A DNA stretch of 47,577 nucleotides, taken from positions 1-47,577 of the forward strand of contig JAIBAM010000020.1 in NCBI GenBank assembly GCA_019695175.1. The letters are read 5' to 3'. The translations under genes were made by a program, and so were the position numbers. The notes below the pieces were generated by a model. That model saw only the letters and a program-made list of their open reading frames with translations. It did not search any database and was not told the origin of the DNA. Position 1 is the first letter of the stretch, and each line of letters begins with the position of its first letter. Positions 8,340-18,149 of the stretch are shown here, piece by piece. The stretch comes from Bdellovibrionales bacterium (GTDB taxonomy: Bacteria; Bdellovibrionota; Bdellovibrionia; Bdellovibrionales; UBA1609).

Positions 8340-9243
8340 CCTTCAAGAAGATAAAAAAATTCGGGAGCTCGTTAGTAAAATTGGAGTGGACTTTTCTACA
8401 CTGAGTCATGCCACAGGCCAATCTAAACGGGATGTCTTTGGGTGGTGGAATCAACCCGGAATTAAAATTCTATCCCCGCGTCATATTGAAAATTTTGCCC
8501 ACTATCTTAGTTTGACTCCAGAACAAATTGTTTCTGACCAGTTTGATTTGAACGAACTTAGAAAAAAAATTATTTTAGGGCCAAAAATTGAGAACGAAGT
8601 TTATCACCTCGATGCCTATAGCAAAGTAAGAACCACAGCCCACATCATTAAATTTCTTTGTTTTCGCTTTGGGCAAAGTAAGGCCGATCAACTGCTCCGA
8701 CATATGGGTGTTCACCCCTGCATTTACACCCTTCTCGACAACAAAATTAGTATTGAGTTTTTTACGGATCTCCTATCAAAAATCGCAAGTCTTGGTTTAA
8801 CTGAGGATGAAATAAATCACCTATCCTGCTACATGTTTTTAACTATAGAAGGAACCGCTTTAGGTGAAAAATTTTCTCAAGCTCAAAATTATTTTGAGTG
8901 CTATGAGATAGTCAATTCCAGCTACGACCAATTTGATCATAATTTTCACTATAAAATGGATCTGGATCAGGATGGGTTTAAATTTTATGCATACCCTGGA
9001 GAACTTCTTCAGAAAAAAATTATGGAACGTAAGATCAATTGTACACGATTAGTTTTTTATCGCAAAACTATGCTGGGTTGGTTTCCCTACCTATCGGGAT
9101 TAGCTCCCCTATCAGTTCAACTCACTAAAAGTATTGCTTTTGGTGACCCCTTTTGCCTTATTGAAGGAAGTTTTCCTCAACAGAAAAAAACATCGAAGCC
9201 CCAAAAAAACAAACTTAGGCTGCTACCTGATACCAATTCATAA
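8332..9243 (+). CDS. HTH-containing regulator with a large unknown ligand or effector domain
   Basis: 303 residues. Residues about 10-55 look like a second divergent HTH (FSTLSHATGQSKRDVFGWW), and the remainder (about 90-285) is a globular domain with several Cys residues. Its last part, LAPLSVQLTKSIAFGDPFC with the following glycine and Phe, is faintly like the small-molecule-binding V4R/heme-NO-binding fold (a C-x-x-G-D-P-x-C pattern), but I cannot confirm this. It starts inside the stop region of the XRE gene. Its 3' end overlaps by 29 bp the converging acyltransferase-like gene. I suggest a ligand-responsive regulator. Confidence 0.55.
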   Translation: MNSLQEDKKIRELVSKIGVDFSTLSHATGQSKRDVFGWWNQPGIKILSPRHIENFAHYLSLTPEQIVSDQFDLNELRKKIILGPKIENEVYHLDAYSKVRTTAHIIKFLCFRFGQSKADQLLRHMGVHPCIYTLLDNKISIEFFTDLLSKIASLGLTEDEINHLSCYMFLTIEGTALGEKFSQAQNYFECYEIVNSSYDQFDHNFHYKMDLDQDGFKFYAYPGELLQKKIMERKINCTRLVFYRKTMLGWFPYLSGLAPLSVQLTKSIAFGDPFCLIEGSFPQQKKTSKPQKNKLRLLPDTNS

Positions 9244-9955
9244 TTTCATTCAATAAATCTGAAATGGATTTGATGGACTCTTGACCTCCGATAATTTCTT
9301 GGGAACTTAATAAAAATTCTTTGTTGTCATTCACAGCCTTTATGAGCCACTCTTTGTTAAATTCATCCACCAATGTAACACAGTGAGTATCAGGCACCAT
9401 GGGATGTTTAAAAAACAATCCCTCTGGAAAAAATCCTACTTGTTTAACCCACCTTGAAACTTTATATTTTTCGTTGCCAGCTCCTACAAAATGACTCATC
9501 CCCCGTCTAAGAATGTAAGTAACAACCAACAAAAATCCCAATTCTGAAAGTTTAAGTCCTGAATTTTTATGTGAATACTCTGGATGAACAAACCAAGAAT
9601 TACAGTCCACGAGAAAATTATGCTTCATTCGCATTTGTTCTAGAGCCCTAATTGCTTTTAAACCTGCCAACTGGATGTACCCATCAATGGGTAATTGCAG
9701 GCCATGTTCTTTAGCTCTGTTCTCGTAGGTGTTTCGTATAGCCAATACTAATTTTGGAGTGTATAGATTGGTGACGTCAAAAATTAAAAAGTGAGTGCCA
9801 ATCATATCATGTTTATCCATGACCACATAATTTTCATTTGTCTGCAAAAAGGCCTGCTGTTTGCTTTTTATAATATCACCCAGCAGATCTCGCACCCACG
9901 GACCCTTATCAAGGCAACGTAAGGGATAATCAAAAATCAAAGAACGAAACTGCAT
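9215..9955 (-). CDS. GNAT-fold N-acyltransferase-like protein
   Basis: 246 residues. The middle part (AIRNTYENRAKEHGLQLPID, then a beta-strand segment WFVHPEYSHKNSGLKLSELG) and the helix GFLLVVTYILRRGM followed by FVGAGNEKYKVSRWVKQVGF follow the GNAT course of core strand, acyl-CoA-binding turn and final helix-strand. It may belong with the N-acyl amino acid synthase (FeeM) or autoinducer-synthase-like branch; it is clearly not a typical LuxI, whose conserved Arg/Phe/Trp N-terminal set I do not see. It overlaps the converging regulator by 29 bp and its promoter region lies in the 330-bp gap shared with a third XRE gene. Substrate unknown. Confidence 0.5.
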   Translation of the reverse strand: MQFRSLIFDYPLRCLDKGPWVRDLLGDIIKSKQQAFLQTNENYVVMDKHDMIGTHFLIFDVTNLYTPKLVLAIRNTYENRAKEHGLQLPIDGYIQLAGLKAIRALEQMRMKHNFLVDCNSWFVHPEYSHKNSGLKLSELGFLLVVTYILRRGMSHFVGAGNEKYKVSRWVKQVGFFPEGLFFKHPMVPDTHCVTLVDEFNKEWLIKAVNDNKEFLLSSQEIIGGQESIKSISDLLNEIMNWYQVAA

Positions 9956-10286
9956 CCTCCCCCCTTTTGACTTTTTTTATCGGCAATAAAATTTACAATT
10001 ACTTAAAATTATCGAATTGGATATCTCATAATAAACTAATATAAATTAATTTACAAAATTTATTTTGTTTAATAACCGTGCAAAAAGAGAGCCTTTAAGA
10101 AATTGTTATGAAAATTAAAAAATGTTGCCACTTTGCAACTAATTTCGTTCCAATTTGGGACAGATCCTTTAAACTTTTGTACAAATATTTAAACTCATTA
10201 TTGCCATAATAAAAAACCAATGATACCCATTAAACAACAAAACCTTACAAATATTAAATAACCTATCCTAGTATTGGAGAAGAACT
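9956..10286. other. Divergent intergenic region between acyltransferase-like and XRE genes
   Basis: 331 bp, very AT-rich, with no credible gene on either strand. Both flanking genes start outward from it, so it must hold both promoters. The clearest structure is the inverted repeat listed separately at 10124. Several TATAAT-like boxes occur by chance in such AT-rich DNA and I do not assign one. Confidence 0.5.
10124..10139. promoter_or_regulatory. Inverted repeat GTTGC-N6-GCAAC, candidate operator
   Basis: A perfect 5-bp inverted repeat with a six-base spacer in the divergent intergenic region of an XRE gene and the acyltransferase-like gene. XRE regulators usually bind short inverted repeats of this kind and often repress their own promoter. 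The repeat is short enough to arise by chance. Confidence 0.3.
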
Positions 10287-10568
10287 ATGCGTCACGCAAA
10301 ACGGAGAATGGGAAAAGAGGCTTTTTCAAAAGTTGGTGATTTTTTCAAAGATAAACGTGTCGAGGTCAACCTCACTCAATCAGAAGTAGCTGAAGCCTTG
10401 GGGCTTTCCAGTGGGCAATTTGTTTCTAATTGGGAACGGGGAGTTTCTATGCCTCCTATGGATTACCTTCCAAAACTCGTCAAATTGTACAAAATTAATA
10501 AGTCAGAGCTAGTTAGCGTTTACACCTCTGAGCAGGAAAGATTTATTAAAGAAGTTTTGTACCGTTAA
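10287..10568 (+). CDS. XRE-family transcriptional regulator
   Basis: 93 residues. Residues about 17-75 form a classic Cro/C1 HTH: LTQSEVAEALGLSSGQFVSN, then WERGVSMPPMDYLPKLVKLY and the helix-ending tail. A TTGGAGAAGAACT ribosome site precedes the ATG. Single-domain XRE proteins of this size commonly act as repressors or as antitoxin-like controllers. It is divergent from the acyltransferase-like gene and upstream of the hydrolase and ThiF genes, which it may control. Confidence 0.8.
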   Translation: MRHAKRRMGKEAFSKVGDFFKDKRVEVNLTQSEVAEALGLSSGQFVSNWERGVSMPPMDYLPKLVKLYKINKSELVSVYTSEQERFIKEVLYR

Positions 10569-10587
10569 GCCGAATTTTAAACTTCCA

Positions 10588-10636
10588 GAAGGGTCAACGA
10601 AGTTTTCCCTAATTTCTTTAGGCCCTTCCCCTTTTT
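10588..10636 (+). terminator. Possible rho-independent terminator after the XRE gene
   Basis: GAAGGG at 10588-10593 can pair with CCCTTC at 10623-10628, followed by CC and five T. The loop is long (29 bases) but contains a second possible pairing (GAAG with CTTT). Placed 20 bp after the XRE stop codon. Confidence 0.35.
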
Positions 10637-10938
10637 CTGTTGAATTCCCCATTCAATACCCCTCATTTAAAATATTTTTTACATATTAAGCTCTTGCAAT
10701 GATCAAAAAAATCCTACACTCTTAATATAAAGTATTTGTTTATATTTAACAGCAACAGGTTAAGACTAAGTTAACAGTCAACGATAGTTTCACTGAAATA
10801 TTGAACGCTCTTGGGTTAAGCGGTTTAATAATACCAGGATGATTTGGTGTGTTCTCCTCTCCTCCTTTGGCGGAAAGTTTTCAAATGACATCACCAAACC
10901 CTCCAAACTTATAAACTATTTCAACTTGAGGGTGCCAT
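10637..10938. other. Gene-free upstream region of the hydrolase
   Basis: About 300 bp without a credible gene. TTTGGTG at 10843-10849 and CACCAAA at 10892-10898 form a distant 7-bp inverted repeat around a pyrimidine-rich stretch shortly before the hydrolase start; this could be a leader structure but fits no RNA family I know. Confidence 0.35.
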
Positions 10939-11734
10939 ATGAACTATAAGAGACAAAAGGTTACGGAAGATACTTTGTTTTTACATTTAGGGCCGGGCGG
11001 ATCTGCCTATGTGGAAAGAGTTTTATTAAAAGAGTTGCATCCAAATGTGAGTTTTTGGGATCAACCCAATGATTTAGTAACCCGTTGGAATGACCTTTTA
11101 AAGGAGACCGAAAAAAAAATGTTAAGTCTCATACAAATTAACTCTCAACCGATTGTGCTTTGGGCCCATAGCTTCGGCTGCCATTTGGCTAAAGCCATGA
11201 TTGAAAGACATCCTCAAAATATAAAATCAGCTCTATTTTATAGTCCCTGTTGGAATGTTCCCCGTGGCATTTATAAATTACTTAAAAAAATGGTCTCTGA
11301 AAAGCAAAGGACAAGCTTCAGTGTTATTGGACACTGAAACAAAGGAATTACTTGCTAAATATTCATCAGAAAACTCGACCCCAACTACGGCTGACTTTTG
11401 GAAAATTGTTTCCCAGGTAGCCAAAGACCCGGAATATTTTAAACACTATTTTTCCAGTGCGAAAGCTTTCTCCAAATACCTTGAAATCAGTCAAAAGGGC
11501 CCTCAAATTAATGAGAATCAATTTTTTTCCATAACATCAGATTTTCTTTCCACCCCCTTAAATAACTCTGCATTGAGTTGGAAAGGTGAAATTCAAATCT
11601 ATCTTGGCGAACAAGACCCTCTTATTGATCCCATTAAAGAATCCATTTTATGGAAAAAAGTTTTTCCACAGGCTCTTATTCATATTTTACCTAACAAAGG
11701 ACACTTTCCCCACCTAGAGGAGCTTTTATCATAA
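10939..11734 (+). pseudogene. Alpha/beta hydrolase, interrupted by a one-base frameshift
   Basis: Two overlapping frames (10939-11337 and the frame open through 11255-11734) together give one alpha/beta hydrolase of about 264 residues. The first frame holds HLGPGGSAYVER (oxyanion loop region) and the nucleophile elbow AHSFG; the second holds the acid in GEQDPLIDP and the histidine in NKGHFPHLEE. All triad residues survive on the two halves. The frames meet at seven consecutive A (11284-11290); six A would join them as KLLKKWSLKSKG. This may be a sequencing error, a recent mutation, or slippage-controlled expression. The next gene, a ThiF homologue, follows by 57 bp. Substrate unknown. Confidence 0.7.
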
Positions 11735-11791
11735 CCCTAAGAGTCACTTCCGCAACCAACCAGTGTTGTGTCGACTTAAAAGGAGAACTAT

Positions 11792-12676
11792 ATGTTTGCA
11801 CCCTTTGACCTGGCCTCATCGACGTACCAGAGTTTTTTTGATGGCAAAAATTATCAGCAACGAACAAAAAGAAACCAGTTTTGGTTGGGCGGCTCTGAAG
11901 GTCAGATGCGGCTGCATAATTTAAAAGTTGGAATTGCTGGACTTGGCGGCATGGGAAGCCATATTGCTGAGCTCCTCGTTCGCCTAGGTGTTGGGTACAT
12001 CAAAATTGCAGATCCTGATACCATTGAAACCTCAAATATAAATCGACAGGTTATTGCAAATCAAAAGACAATTCATATGCTTAAAACGGATGCAATGACT
12101 GAGAGACTTCGAGAGATTGCCCAGGACTTTGAACTCATTGTATACAAGGACGGAATTCATTCCCAAAATGCAGAAGAGTTTGTTAATGGGTTAGATGTCG
12201 TGGTCGATGAAATCGACGTGTACCCCCTTAAAGCTCACTGTTACCTGCATGAAGCGGCAAGAAAAAAAAATATTCCCATTTATTCATCTTTTGTTATTGG
12301 AGTTGGTTGCCATATTTACAAGTTTGCCAGTGAAAATTATACGTTTGAAGACTTCTTGTCTTCCAATGAACTGGAACTAGACAACCCTAAAGCACAGCTC
12401 CTTGTGGATAAATTCTGCTACCCTTTACCCAGCTACTTACAAGATAAAAATCAACTCAATTTATTCACTAATGAAGTTAGTTTGGCAGCTCCTATTCTTG
12501 GCACCTCCACCTTACTAGGGCAATCCATTTTAATTATTCGAATGCTTGCCGATCAACTTAATTTAGAGGCTTTTAAAGGGATTCCTCAAACCCCTATCAT
12601 GCCAGAATTTATTAAAATAGACCCTCTGGACCTTCATATTAAAGTCTGTAAAATTAAAAACCCGATTAAATCTTAA
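11792..12676 (+). CDS. ThiF/MoeB/E1-like adenylyltransferase
   Basis: 294 residues, a single E1-like adenylation domain. The Rossmann loop KVGIAGLGGMGSH (about residues 46-58), the nucleotide motif IADPDTIETSNINRQ with its Asp and Arg, and the downstream Lys in MLKTDAM are all present. The Zn-binding CxxC pairs of MoeB/ThiF are missing, as in the looser THIF-fold family that works in natural-product or tRNA (TcdA-like) chemistry. These enzymes adenylate a carboxylate, often a peptide C-terminus. The ATG follows AAAAGGAGAACTAT. It is downstream of the hydrolase in the same direction. Partner substrate unknown. Confidence 0.75.
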   Translation: MFAPFDLASSTYQSFFDGKNYQQRTKRNQFWLGGSEGQMRLHNLKVGIAGLGGMGSHIAELLVRLGVGYIKIADPDTIETSNINRQVIANQKTIHMLKTDAMTERLREIAQDFELIVYKDGIHSQNAEEFVNGLDVVVDEIDVYPLKAHCYLHEAARKKNIPIYSSFVIGVGCHIYKFASENYTFEDFLSSNELELDNPKAQLLVDKFCYPLPSYLQDKNQLNLFTNEVSLAAPILGTSTLLGQSILIIRMLADQLNLEAFKGIPQTPIMPEFIKIDPLDLHIKVCKIKNPIKS

Positions 12677-12742
12677 AGTACTGACTTGAAAAGGCTGAGT
12701 CTAACCGCAGTGGAGCGAAAAATTTTAGAACCTATTTTATAA

Positions 12743-12761
12743 AATAAAAATTATTTTTATT
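12743..12761 (+). terminator. AT-only palindrome after thiF-like gene
   Basis: AATAAAAAT and ATTTTTATT form a perfect 9-bp palindrome around one T, 67 bp after the stop. It has no GC, so a stable stem is doubtful; a weak terminator is possible. Confidence 0.3.
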
Positions 12762-12851
12762 CCTAGACTTACCCCAACCTGAGCCCTCATGACATGATAG
12801 TTCAATGATCATAATCACTTCATTCAATAAATCCTGAGGAGGGGTTGTCCT

Positions 12852-13346
12852 ATGAAAATGAATTTCTTTTTCCTATTTTTACTAGGGATCGCATCACAAC
12901 ATATTTTGGCTGCAGATGGAAGTTCTGGCTGTGGACCCGGGTGGTATTTATTTAAAGAGAATTCCCTTGTTTCGTCCTCCTTTCGCTCAACTACGAATGG
13001 TTTTTTATTCCCTGTAGTGACCTTTGGAATGACGTTTGGCACCTCCAATTGCACTCAGCATAAGTTAGTTTTAAAAGAAAAGGAAAGTCTCTACTTTGCT
13101 ACAATGAACTATTTTGAACTAAAAAGAGATATCACTAAAGGAGAAGGAGAGTACTTAGCTGCATTTTCTTCAACCATGGGCTGTCCACAATCAATACAAA
13201 GTTACTTAAATCAAAAATTAAAAGCAAATTATTCCCAAATCTACAACTCCAGTAAGGAAAATCCTGAGACTGTGCTTTTTCAAGTTTACCGAACTATTTT
13301 TTCTGATGCTGATTTAACCGCAAAATGTTCTTTGGGAATGGCTTAA
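12852..13346 (+). CDS. DUF3015 family exported protein
   Basis: 164 residues. Signal peptide MKMNFFFLFLLGIASQHILA, then GSSGCGPGWYLF and FGMTFGTSNC, the Gly-Cys-Gly and TSGTSxC signatures I associate with DUF3015, plus further Cys that could form disulfides. GAGGAGGGG before the ATG supports the start. It precedes the DUF4105 gene; these two families are often neighbours in Gram-negative genomes, which suggests a shared envelope task. Molecular function unknown. Confidence 0.75.
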   Translation: MKMNFFFLFLLGIASQHILAADGSSGCGPGWYLFKENSLVSSSFRSTTNGFLFPVVTFGMTFGTSNCTQHKLVLKEKESLYFATMNYFELKRDITKGEGEYLAAFSSTMGCPQSIQSYLNQKLKANYSQIYNSSKENPETVLFQVYRTIFSDADLTAKCSLGMA

Positions 13347-13385
13347 TATCTTTCGTTTTAATGTTAGGAACTTATAAAAACCCAT

Positions 13386-13455
13386 GTGCTGTCTATCATT
13401 TTGCAATCCAATTATTGGTTTTTAAAACCAATCAAATAAAAATGAAAGACAGCAC
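13386..13455. repeat. 70-bp imperfect hairpin spanning the likely DUF4105 start codon
   Basis: Outer arms 13386-13402 and 13439-13455 pair with one mismatch over 17 bp (GTGCTGTCT with AGACAGCAC). Inside lies the perfect 9-bp palindrome ATTGGTTTT-T-AAAACCAAT (13414-13432). The right arm contains ATG 13442, taken as the DUF4105 start. On RNA it would hide that start. It may regulate translation, act as a transcript-end stem for the DUF3015 gene, or be a small palindromic mobile repeat. Confidence 0.6.
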
Positions 13456-15502
13456 AAAAATAAAAACTCGAATTCAAAACAAAATTATTCTGATTTTTTT
13501 TGTTTTGAAAATTTTTCTATTTGTACCTCATTTTGTTTTTGGAAAAACTTATCCCACAAAGTCCTCGACTCCATTTTCAAGTTCCATCTCTCCATTTTCA
13601 AGTTCCATCTCTCCATTTTCAAGTTCATTACAAATTCCACGAGAGCAGCTCGACAGCTTCAGTCACTCCCCACAGTGGCTGAGGTTATTTCAATATGAAA
13701 AAACTTTTTTTGGAAAATGGAAAAGTGCTATCCACTCAACACAATATTTTTTTTCAGAAAAAGGATTTGATGATCCTGGTGCCGAAATGCAAGCCGCCCT
13801 GTCTGCATTCAGTCAAACAACAACTCTTTATGGAACTCAAAAACAACCCGCAGCCTGTGTTTTTCCGGCACGAAAAAAAATACTAGAAAATCTTTTGAAA
13901 ACTTCCTTCCCAAGTCCATCCTGCCCAGATCTAAAACAATGGCAGAACACTCTTGAAGTAAAAAATGTTTATTTAGTTTTTGTGGGAGCTTACATGGGAA
14001 ATCCGGCTTCGCTTCTAGGACACAGTTTTTTACGTCTATCTAAAGAAAAGGAATCTACAGAAGAAAAAAGTGGACAAGACCTTTTAAGTTATTCAGTGGG
14101 ATTTTTAGCTCAATCCCAATCAGCGTCAAACAAAATGATGTACATGCTTAAAGGTTTAACTGGAGGTTTTCCCGGGTTTTATGAGATCGAACCCCATTAT
14201 ATGAAAGTGGGCCTTTATAATAACTCCGAAAGTCGAGACCTCTGGGAAATTAAGGTCCATTTGACTCAAGAACAAATGGACCTTTTGGTTTTACACTTAT
14301 GGGAATTAACCTTTAATGCCCAGTTTAACTATTACTTTCTTGATGAAAATTGCTCTTTTCGACTTATAAAGCTACTAGAGGCCATTCAACCCGAAATGAA
14401 TATCAGTTCCAAATTATCCCAAATTGTACTACCTGCCGAAACGGTCAGAGAAGTGATGAAGTTTCAATCCGATCCCACCACTGTATTTTATCGCCCTTCT
14501 ATTAAAAGAAAGATTCAGTACAAAGTTGATAATTTGTCACCCGAGCAAAAAAAATTATTTTTCAAAGCTAAATCTAGTGTAAAGGCAACAGAGAAATTAA
14601 AAGAGTCCTCGACAATTGATGCTCTGCTTGATTTTTGGATCTATCAAAATTACCAGGTACAAACCCATTTAGAAAAAGCTCAAAAAGAAATTATGACAGC
14701 TACTTACAAACAAATGGCGGCAAATGAGCAAACCTCAAAATATAGTCTTTTATCAAATGAAGCTTTGAGGCAGTATTTTTCCCTAAAACCACCCTTTTTA
14801 TCACATCCGCCAAGGGTCTTTTCAGCAAGTTGGAACCAGTCTCTTAACGAAAAGGATAATACACCCCCGTCAACTCAAAGTTTAAGCTTTCGATGGGGAG
14901 CACATCCATTCTGGGTCAGTGATTTGGGACGACAAGACACTTCTTCGGTAGAGTATCTTGGCTTTGATTTGGAACATAAAAATAAAGATCGATATCACTG
15001 GCAGTTCCTGCTTCTGCAAATTCAATCCATCGAAGACATTTTATCCTTTGATCATTCTTGGTCTTGGCAATTAAATTTCTCAGCCAAGAACAGCTCTTGG
15101 TTCTCCACAACCTTACCTGCAGATGACACGTCCATTCATATTCATTCTACAGTTTCTGGAGGATTAGGAACATTACTTCCAAAAGGAGCGCTTTATTCAT
15201 TGCTCCAGATCCATAATGAAATATGGAATGACAACAAAGTGAAGACTTTATTAGCCCCAGGAATTTTATTGGGTCTAAAATTACGTCCTCAAGAAAAAAT
15301 AACTCTGGTGTCTGAAGGAAGCCAAAGCTGGTGGAATCATCAATATCGATTTCATTTTGAAAATCGATTCAGTTATCTAATCAAACAAAATAAAGTTATT
15401 TATCTGTCCTATCTGAATACAAAAAGCAGCCCCCAACCCACCTCACAAAAATTACCCCCTGGGTCCCATCAACTTGAGATGGGATTGGGATACTTTTTTT
15501 AG
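13442..15502 (+). CDS. DUF4105 (Lnb-like) envelope protein with barrel-like C-terminus
   Basis: About 686 residues from ATG 13442, where a long hydrophobic signal segment starts (IILIFFVLKIFLFVPHFVFG). Residues about 170-350 carry the DUF4105 core: YMGNPASLLGHSFLRL with a conserved His and the later LDENCSFRLIKLLE with a Cys, an NlpC/P60-like pattern. The C-terminal third (about 450-686) is strand-rich and ends in GLGYFF, like an outer-membrane barrel. A 21-bp repeat near the 5' end adds PFSSSIS units. No good ribosome site precedes 13442; an ATG at 13361 is the alternative. Family function is poorly known; a cysteine-hydrolase-like activity on wall or lipid substrates is inferred. Confidence 0.7.
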   Translation: MKDSTKIKTRIQNKIILIFFVLKIFLFVPHFVFGKTYPTKSSTPFSSSISPFSSSISPFSSSLQIPREQLDSFSHSPQWLRLFQYEKTFFGKWKSAIHSTQYFFSEKGFDDPGAEMQAALSAFSQTTTLYGTQKQPAACVFPARKKILENLLKTSFPSPSCPDLKQWQNTLEVKNVYLVFVGAYMGNPASLLGHSFLRLSKEKESTEEKSGQDLLSYSVGFLAQSQSASNKMMYMLKGLTGGFPGFYEIEPHYMKVGLYNNSESRDLWEIKVHLTQEQMDLLVLHLWELTFNAQFNYYFLDENCSFRLIKLLEAIQPEMNISSKLSQIVLPAETVREVMKFQSDPTTVFYRPSIKRKIQYKVDNLSPEQKKLFFKAKSSVKATEKLKESSTIDALLDFWIYQNYQVQTHLEKAQKEIMTATYKQMAANEQTSKYSLLSNEALRQYFSLKPPFLSHPPRVFSASWNQSLNEKDNTPPSTQSLSFRWGAHPFWVSDLGRQDTSSVEYLGFDLEHKNKDRYHWQFLLLQIQSIEDILSFDHSWSWQLNFSAKNSSWFSTTLPADDTSIHIHSTVSGGLGTLLPKGALYSLLQIHNEIWNDNKVKTLLAPGILLGLKLRPQEKITLVSEGSQSWWNHQYRFHFENRFSYLIKQNKVIYLSYLNTKSSPQPTSQKLPPGSHQLEMGLGYFF
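13571..13626. repeat. 21-bp tandem repeat inside DUF4105 gene
   Basis: Two full identical copies (13571-13591, 13592-13612) and 14 bases of a third, each starting CCATTTTCAAGTTCCATC. They encode PFSSSIS units, keep the frame, and lie in a Ser-rich linker just after the signal peptide. Copy number is likely to vary by slippage. Confidence 0.9.
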
Positions 15503-15511
15503 ATTTCCAAA

Positions 15512-15540
15512 TTGACGGCTAGTTATGATAAGTCCATAAT
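15512..15540 (+). promoter_or_regulatory. Sigma-70-like promoter for the 81-residue gene
   Basis: TTGACG (15512-15517) and CATAAT (15535-15540) are separated by exactly 17 bp and sit 47 bp before the ATG, in the short gap after the DUF4105 gene. Confidence 0.6.
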
Positions 15541-15587
15541 CCTGCGACATTGAATTTAATTTTTTAACGAAAACGAAGAGGTTATTT

Positions 15588-15833
15588 ATGTCAGAAGATT
15601 TAAAGGCCGAGCTGGAACGTTTAAAAGCAGAAAATGAACAATTAAAAAATAAAAAAAGTTCACGTGGAACTCTCTCAATGAAAGTAAGTGAAAAGGGCGG
15701 TCTCTCCGTTTATGGGTTGGGAAGATTCCCCGTAACTCTGTATAAAGAACAATGGCTTAAACTTATTTCTATCATTGATGAAGTCAAAAAATTCATTGAA
15801 GATAATGACGCCGCATTAAAAACAAAAGAGTAA
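15588..15833 (+). CDS. Small conserved coiled-coil protein, unknown function
   Basis: 81 residues. An N-terminal charged coiled coil (residues 1-24, EELERLKAENEQL-type heptads) is followed by a compact, basic to hydrophobic segment (SMKVSEKGGLSVYGLGRFP, then VTLYKEQWLKL) and a helical tail. I have seen this arrangement in short conserved proteins of many bacteria but know no function. Its own promoter-like sequence lies upstream. The 3' end overlaps by 41 bp the converging membrane-protein gene. No signal peptide, so cytoplasmic. Confidence 0.75.
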   Translation: MSEDLKAELERLKAENEQLKNKKSSRGTLSMKVSEKGGLSVYGLGRFPVTLYKEQWLKLISIIDEVKKFIEDNDAALKTKE

Positions 15834-16041
15834 ATCCACCACCCCATAGGAAATAAGAATTTTCCATAAAATTGGGTGCCAGCGTTATCAGATAAGGCCA
15901 GAGCAGAAGGGAAAGTCCACTTAGAAGCAAAATAAATTGACCCTTCTGCCGGGCTTTTTTTATAAAAAATAATCCAAAACTCCCAAATATAAGACCTGCC
16001 AAAATAGATGAAAAAAAACTTTCGGAATTTGACTCAAGCAT
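15793..16041 (-). CDS. Small integral membrane protein, unknown function
   Basis: 82 residues with three hydrophobic segments (about residues 10-25, 33-55, 61-78) separated by basic loops (FFIKKARQKGQF). The pattern resembles small conserved membrane proteins with a G..G.F..GKK and L.YPY segment. The ATG at 16041 is chosen because the strong site GGAGGAAAGGAA precedes it; the upstream ATG at 16089 is not preceded by one. It is antisense to the end of the upstream small gene. Confidence 0.7.
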   Translation of the reverse strand: MLESNSESFFSSILAGLIFGSFGLFFIKKARQKGQFILLLSGLSLLLWPYLITLAPNFMENSYFLWGGGFTLLFLMRRHYLQ

Positions 16042-16140
16042 TTCCTTTCCTCCAAGTTTAAGGACAAAAATCGGCATTTGTATTTCCATTTTACACCCAA
16101 TTTAGACCTTAAGATTTTATAAAATAATCTTTTCTAAGAT

Positions 16141-16167
16141 AAACCCCTACAACAAGGGTTTTTTTTT
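16141..16167 (+). terminator. Rho-independent terminator
   Basis: Stem AAACCC (16141-16146) and GGGTTT (16156-16161), nine-base loop, followed by six more T. On the plus strand it would end transcripts from the 81-residue gene about 310 bp after its stop, just before the VWA gene. Confidence 0.65.
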
Positions 16168-16217
16168 AGATAAATACCCCATTTTAGACCTGCACACTTT
16201 TGGACTTAATCTTGCAC

Positions 16218-16232
16218 TTTCATCATATGAAA
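16218..16232. promoter_or_regulatory. Palindrome TTTCAT-CAT-ATGAAA upstream of the VWA gene
   Basis: A 6-bp inverted repeat with a three-base centre, 30 bp before the ATG of the VWA lipoprotein and after a TTGCAC box. It could be an operator overlapping the promoter. Short, so moderate weight only. Confidence 0.3.
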
Positions 16233-16262
16233 TAATGTTTACTATTTGTAATTTGGGAAGAA

Positions 16263-18071
<1,809 letters not shown>

Positions 18072-18149
18072 CCACTTTCTTCGAAGACACAAGGACTTGG
18101 CGAAAAGTTAACCCCCACAATGCTTCCGTCTTTAAGAATTTTTCATTAA

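Noticed and set aside
9215-9955. LuxI-type homoserine lactone synthase
   Set aside because: The conserved LuxI N-terminal residues are not seen; only a GNAT-like fold is supportable.
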